Of a stretch of 64,000 bases of DNA, positions 62,198 to 64,000 are shown one piece after another (within the stretch, counting starts at the first letter, position 1; every line of letters starts with the position of its first letter). The notes under the pieces were generated by a model, which saw nothing but the letters and a program-made list of their open reading frames with translations, made no database searches and had not been told where the DNA came from. The translations under genes were made by a program, and so were the position numbers. Source of the DNA: Apoda limacodes (Eukaryota; Arthropoda; Insecta; Lepidoptera; Limacodidae); assembly GCA_946406115.1 (NCBI GenBank), contig OX291557.1, positions 3,690,501 to 3,754,500 of the forward strand, read 5' to 3'.

Positions 62198-62383
62198 CAT
62201 CGATCCCAGGGCGTTCGCAGACATAGTAGTTGTGCTCCCTACATCCCCGGTCGTTCCACATGAAGGTGGGCACTGCGGGAGGAGGGCGCGGAGGGAACTC
62301 TCTCCTGGCTTCCACACAGTCCTGGCCCGAGGTTCCATCGTCATTGGGCTGACTGCTGTGTTTGCGCCACCCTGGATACCAAT
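62198..62383 (-). CDS. exon: C-terminal half of C-type lectin domain
   Basis: 186-nt internal exon. The acceptor CAG lies at 62386-62384 after a T-rich tract and the donor GTAAGA starts at 62197; both ends are phase 1. About 62 residues are encoded. They show the conserved second half of a C-type lectin fold: a QPN motif followed by GQDCVE, then FMWNDRGC and NYYVCERP. The three cysteines match the last conserved ones of the family, and WND is the classical calcium-site-2 motif. QPN stands where EPN (mannose-type) or QPD (galactose-type) is usual, so sugar preference cannot be called. A proline-rich run (PPRPPP) sits in the loop before WND. The N-terminal half of the domain must be on an exon to the right of the window. 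The overlapping open frames on the same strand are shadows. Its donor phase fits the exon at 37445-37640. Confidence 0.9.
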
Positions 62384-62740
62384 CTGTGAAAAAATATTGG
62401 ATTATGAATGACAACATAGGCAACCTTTATGTCTACGTTCTATTATTATATTGACTAGGTACCTCGGTGGCTAAGTTGGAATCCTGCCCTGCCTACTGAA
62501 ATGAGGATGCAGGTTTGATGTCCACACAGAAAAAAATATGTTTTGCTGCTGCACCTTTAATCTATTTATATATAATATGTAAAGATTTACAATAAAAACC
62601 GGCAAAATTTGCGCAACGAGAGTTCCGTTCCAACTCAGAATGTACGAGCGCGACTCGCACTTGGCCGGTTTTTATTATTTGTTGCTGTACTATAGACCTT
62701 ACATTATAATCGTTTTAAGTTTCAAACTTGTATATATTAC
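62384..62740. other. intron flank with repeat scraps
   Basis: 62597-62672 contains AAACCGGCAAAATTTGCGC and GACTCGCACTTGGCCGGTTT facing each other, the two ends of the repeat type at 36821 brought close together. No gene. Confidence 0.45.
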
Positions 62741-62955
62741 CGAAGTCGGTGGTAGCCGAGGGGCTTAAATTTCACTTCACGTCCCAAGTGGCGGAGGTTC
62801 GAACCCCGGGTCGGCGTGTACCAATGAGTCTTTTCTTAATTTCTCAAGTACACTGATTAATTTATTCACACCACTGGCTTTTCGGTGAAGGAAAACATCG
62901 TGAGGAAACCTGCTTGGAGTGAAGGCTGGGCTCGCGCTGCGAACGAACGTGTTTT
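62741..62955 (+). repeat. tRNA-derived SINE
   Basis: CGAAGTCGGTGGTAGCCGAG gives box A and GGTTCGAACCCC at 62796-62807 box B. The body has CACTGGCTTTTCGGTGAAGG and AAACATCGTGAGGAAACCTG, words very common in lepidopteran SINEs. It lies between the lectin exon and the LINE start. Confidence 0.8.
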
Positions 62956-62999
62956 TAGCTCTGTGTCAGAATTTGTATCGAAAACTTAAATTGTAAAAT

Positions 63000-63247
63000 T
63001 GTGATTGGCTCATTAGTGAATTCGCGGTTCCTTGTCTCGCATTGTGACGGTAAATAAGGTGGATCCTCCCAGTGGGCAGTCGCAGAAAGAGAAAGCTATA
63101 GTTTTCTACGTACTCGCTAATTGAGCTATCGCAACGAGTGGTAGTGGGGTTGAAACTACGCTTCTAGTACAAACAGTGCTGTTCTAGTAGAAGCGCTACG
63201 AGATTGCTACAAGACTACGCAACCAGCTACGTACGACTACAAACATT
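63000..63247 (+). mobile_element. probable 5' untranslated region of the LINE
   Basis: GC-richer stretch directly before the LINE ORF1, without long frames. Internal promoters of insect non-LTR elements lie in this region, but I see no motif that fixes the exact 5' end. A plausible start is near 63070, where CAGTGGGC begins. The boundary is uncertain. Confidence 0.45.
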
Positions 63248-64000
63248 ATGACGAAGTGCAACGCTTGCGGAAGATTTGTGGCTGCGGGCGACCGGGTCAT
63301 ATGTACAGGGTGCAACAGCGTGTATAACAGGCCCTGCCTAAAATTGCCAAAATCGTCAGTTATACCCACGAGCTGGCGGTGCCCCATGTGTGTCGCCAAA
63401 AACCCACGCAGTGATAACACTGACACACCAACCAGAGGTGCACAACAGCTAGACTGTACACAGGCGGAACAGAGCGGAGGTGAAAAAATAGATATGGCTG
63501 ACCCTGAAAATGAAACAGCGCGTGAACTGCGACTATTCAGGTCAGAACTGTCTGACATACGAAATCAGTTCGTACTTTTTGGCGCTAATTTCGAAAAATT
63601 GTTATCTTCCATGCAGGGACTAACAAACCGTGTGGACAGCATCGAGAACCGTATCACAACATTAGAAGACAAATTATCAGACGGTGCACCAAAAATTATC
63701 ACAGAGTTGGTCGAAACGGTCGAAAAACTTAAACTCGAACTGAACCGTCGCGATCAAGAGCTTTTGGCCACCGACCTGGAAATCAGTGGAATACCGGAGT
63801 TGAAAAGTGAAAATCCGCTACATTTGGTTTGTCTCGTAGCAAACAAACTCGGTGTCGAATTAGAAGAGAAGGACATAGTGAGTGCAGAACGCGCGGGTCC
63901 TCGACGTGGACCGACGGAGGGTGCAGAACCAGCGAGGCCGTGGCCGCTAGCCGTGCGGCTCATGCGCCGCACCGTGCGGGACAGCTTGCTGCGGGCTGCG
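63248..64000 (+). CDS. LINE ORF1 with PHD-type zinc finger, partial at window edge
   Basis: An ATG-started frame of 251 codons with no stop continues past the right edge. Residues 4-48 form a PHD-like zinc finger with cysteine pairs CNAC, CTGC and CPMC plus a single Cys in the middle (NRPC). The usual His of the C4HC3 pattern, expected in Y-H-R, is Asn here. Residues around 95-175 are a predicted coiled coil (SELSDIRNQF, then RVDSIENRI, then ETVEKLKLEL). From about residue 180 the start of an RRM-like, L1-type ORF1 RNA-binding region follows (LEISGIPE, then NKLGVELEEKDI and an AERAG motif). This architecture is known from ORF1 proteins of insect non-LTR retrotransposons. The frame is undamaged, so the copy is young. 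It lies antisense to the lectin-CUB gene in an intron upstream of the lectin exon. ORF2 would be outside the window. Confidence 0.85.
   Translation, partial: MTKCNACGRFVAAGDRVICTGCNSVYNRPCLKLPKSSVIPTSWRCPMCVAKNPRSDNTDTPTRGAQQLDCTQAEQSGGEKIDMADPENETARELRLFRSELSDIRNQFVLFGANFEKLLSSMQGLTNRVDSIENRITTLEDKLSDGAPKIITELVETVEKLKLELNRRDQELLATDLEISGIPELKSENPLHLVCLVANKLGVELEEKDIVSAERAGPRRGPTEGAEPARPWPLAVRLMRRTVRDSLLRAA

Larger units (their letters stand above)
16406..62383 (-). other. C-type lectin / CUB domain gene, internal part
   Basis: Span of four minus-strand exons that I read as one gene, in transcript order 62383-62198, 37640-37445, 17177-17063 and 16628-16406. Each has an AG acceptor and a GT donor, and the splice phases match at all three joints (1/1, 2/2, 0/0), so the joined frame is open for 240 codons. 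Domain order is C-type lectin, then CUB, with almost no linker. Introns are about 24.6 kb, 20.3 kb and 434 bp. The 5' exons, including the N-terminal half of the lectin domain and any signal peptide, lie beyond base 64000. The last visible exon ends in phase 1, and no following exon was recognised down to base 1. In other proteins lectin and CUB domains act outside the cell in ligand binding, so a secreted or membrane-anchored product is inferred. An extra phase-1/phase-1 exon between the first two visible ones cannot be excluded. I do not recognise the orthologue well enough to give a symbol. Confidence 0.8.

Overview
This window looks like lepidopteran (moth or butterfly) nuclear DNA. It is AT-rich and gene-poor, it has small exons with GT-AG borders separated by introns of 20 kb and more, and its repeats are of lepidopteran type: LEP1-like Helitrons with the shared hairpin end, tRNA-derived SINEs, jockey/CR1-like LINE tails and a PHD-finger LINE ORF1. 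The species cannot be named from the sequence.

One host gene can be supported with confidence. It lies on the minus strand and four of its internal exons are visible: 62198-62383, 37445-37640, 17063-17177 and 16406-16628. Their splice phases fit end to end (1-1, 1-2, 2-0, 0-1), giving 720 nt of continuous frame. The first exon encodes the C-terminal half of a C-type lectin domain, and the other three encode one complete CUB domain. The protein is therefore probably a secreted or cell-surface lectin-CUB protein. Its 5' exons lie beyond the right edge, and its 3' exons were not found in the first 16.4 kb. The CUB domain is unusual: about 68 residues separate its third and fourth cysteines, where about 20 is usual. 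A second, much weaker gene candidate is a plus-strand first exon at 36081-36227, inside the largest-but-one intron.

Most of the rest is transposon debris. From left to right: a 44-bp GC-rich minisatellite (0.3 kb), a tRNA-like SINE (3.4 kb), LINE tails (7-9.4 kb), a 138-bp tandem duplication (11.5 kb), a Helitron (13.3 kb), the two closely spaced exons (16.4-17.2 kb), a decayed piggyBac transposase (19.3-20.5 kb), LINE, LTR-like and Helitron pieces (21-26.6 kb), a 5S-rRNA-derived SINE (32 kb), a Helitron (33.7 kb), the candidate plus-strand exon (36.1 kb), the exon at 37.5 kb, LINE and Helitron copies (40.5-41.9 kb), a SINE (46.1 kb), LINE remains (47.5-49.8 kb), a 39-bp tandem repeat (50.2 kb), a hAT transposon with an exact 8-bp target duplication (51.8-53.1 kb), LTR-like repeats (53-58 kb), a long Helitron (60.9-62.1 kb), the lectin exon (62.3 kb), a SINE (62.7 kb), and the intact start of a LINE whose ORF1 is still open at the right edge.

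The transposons lie inside the large introns of the lectin-CUB gene and explain much of their length. I saw no bacterial-type operon, CRISPR array or rRNA gene, and no complete tRNA gene. Most AT-rich stretches between the listed features show nothing I can support.
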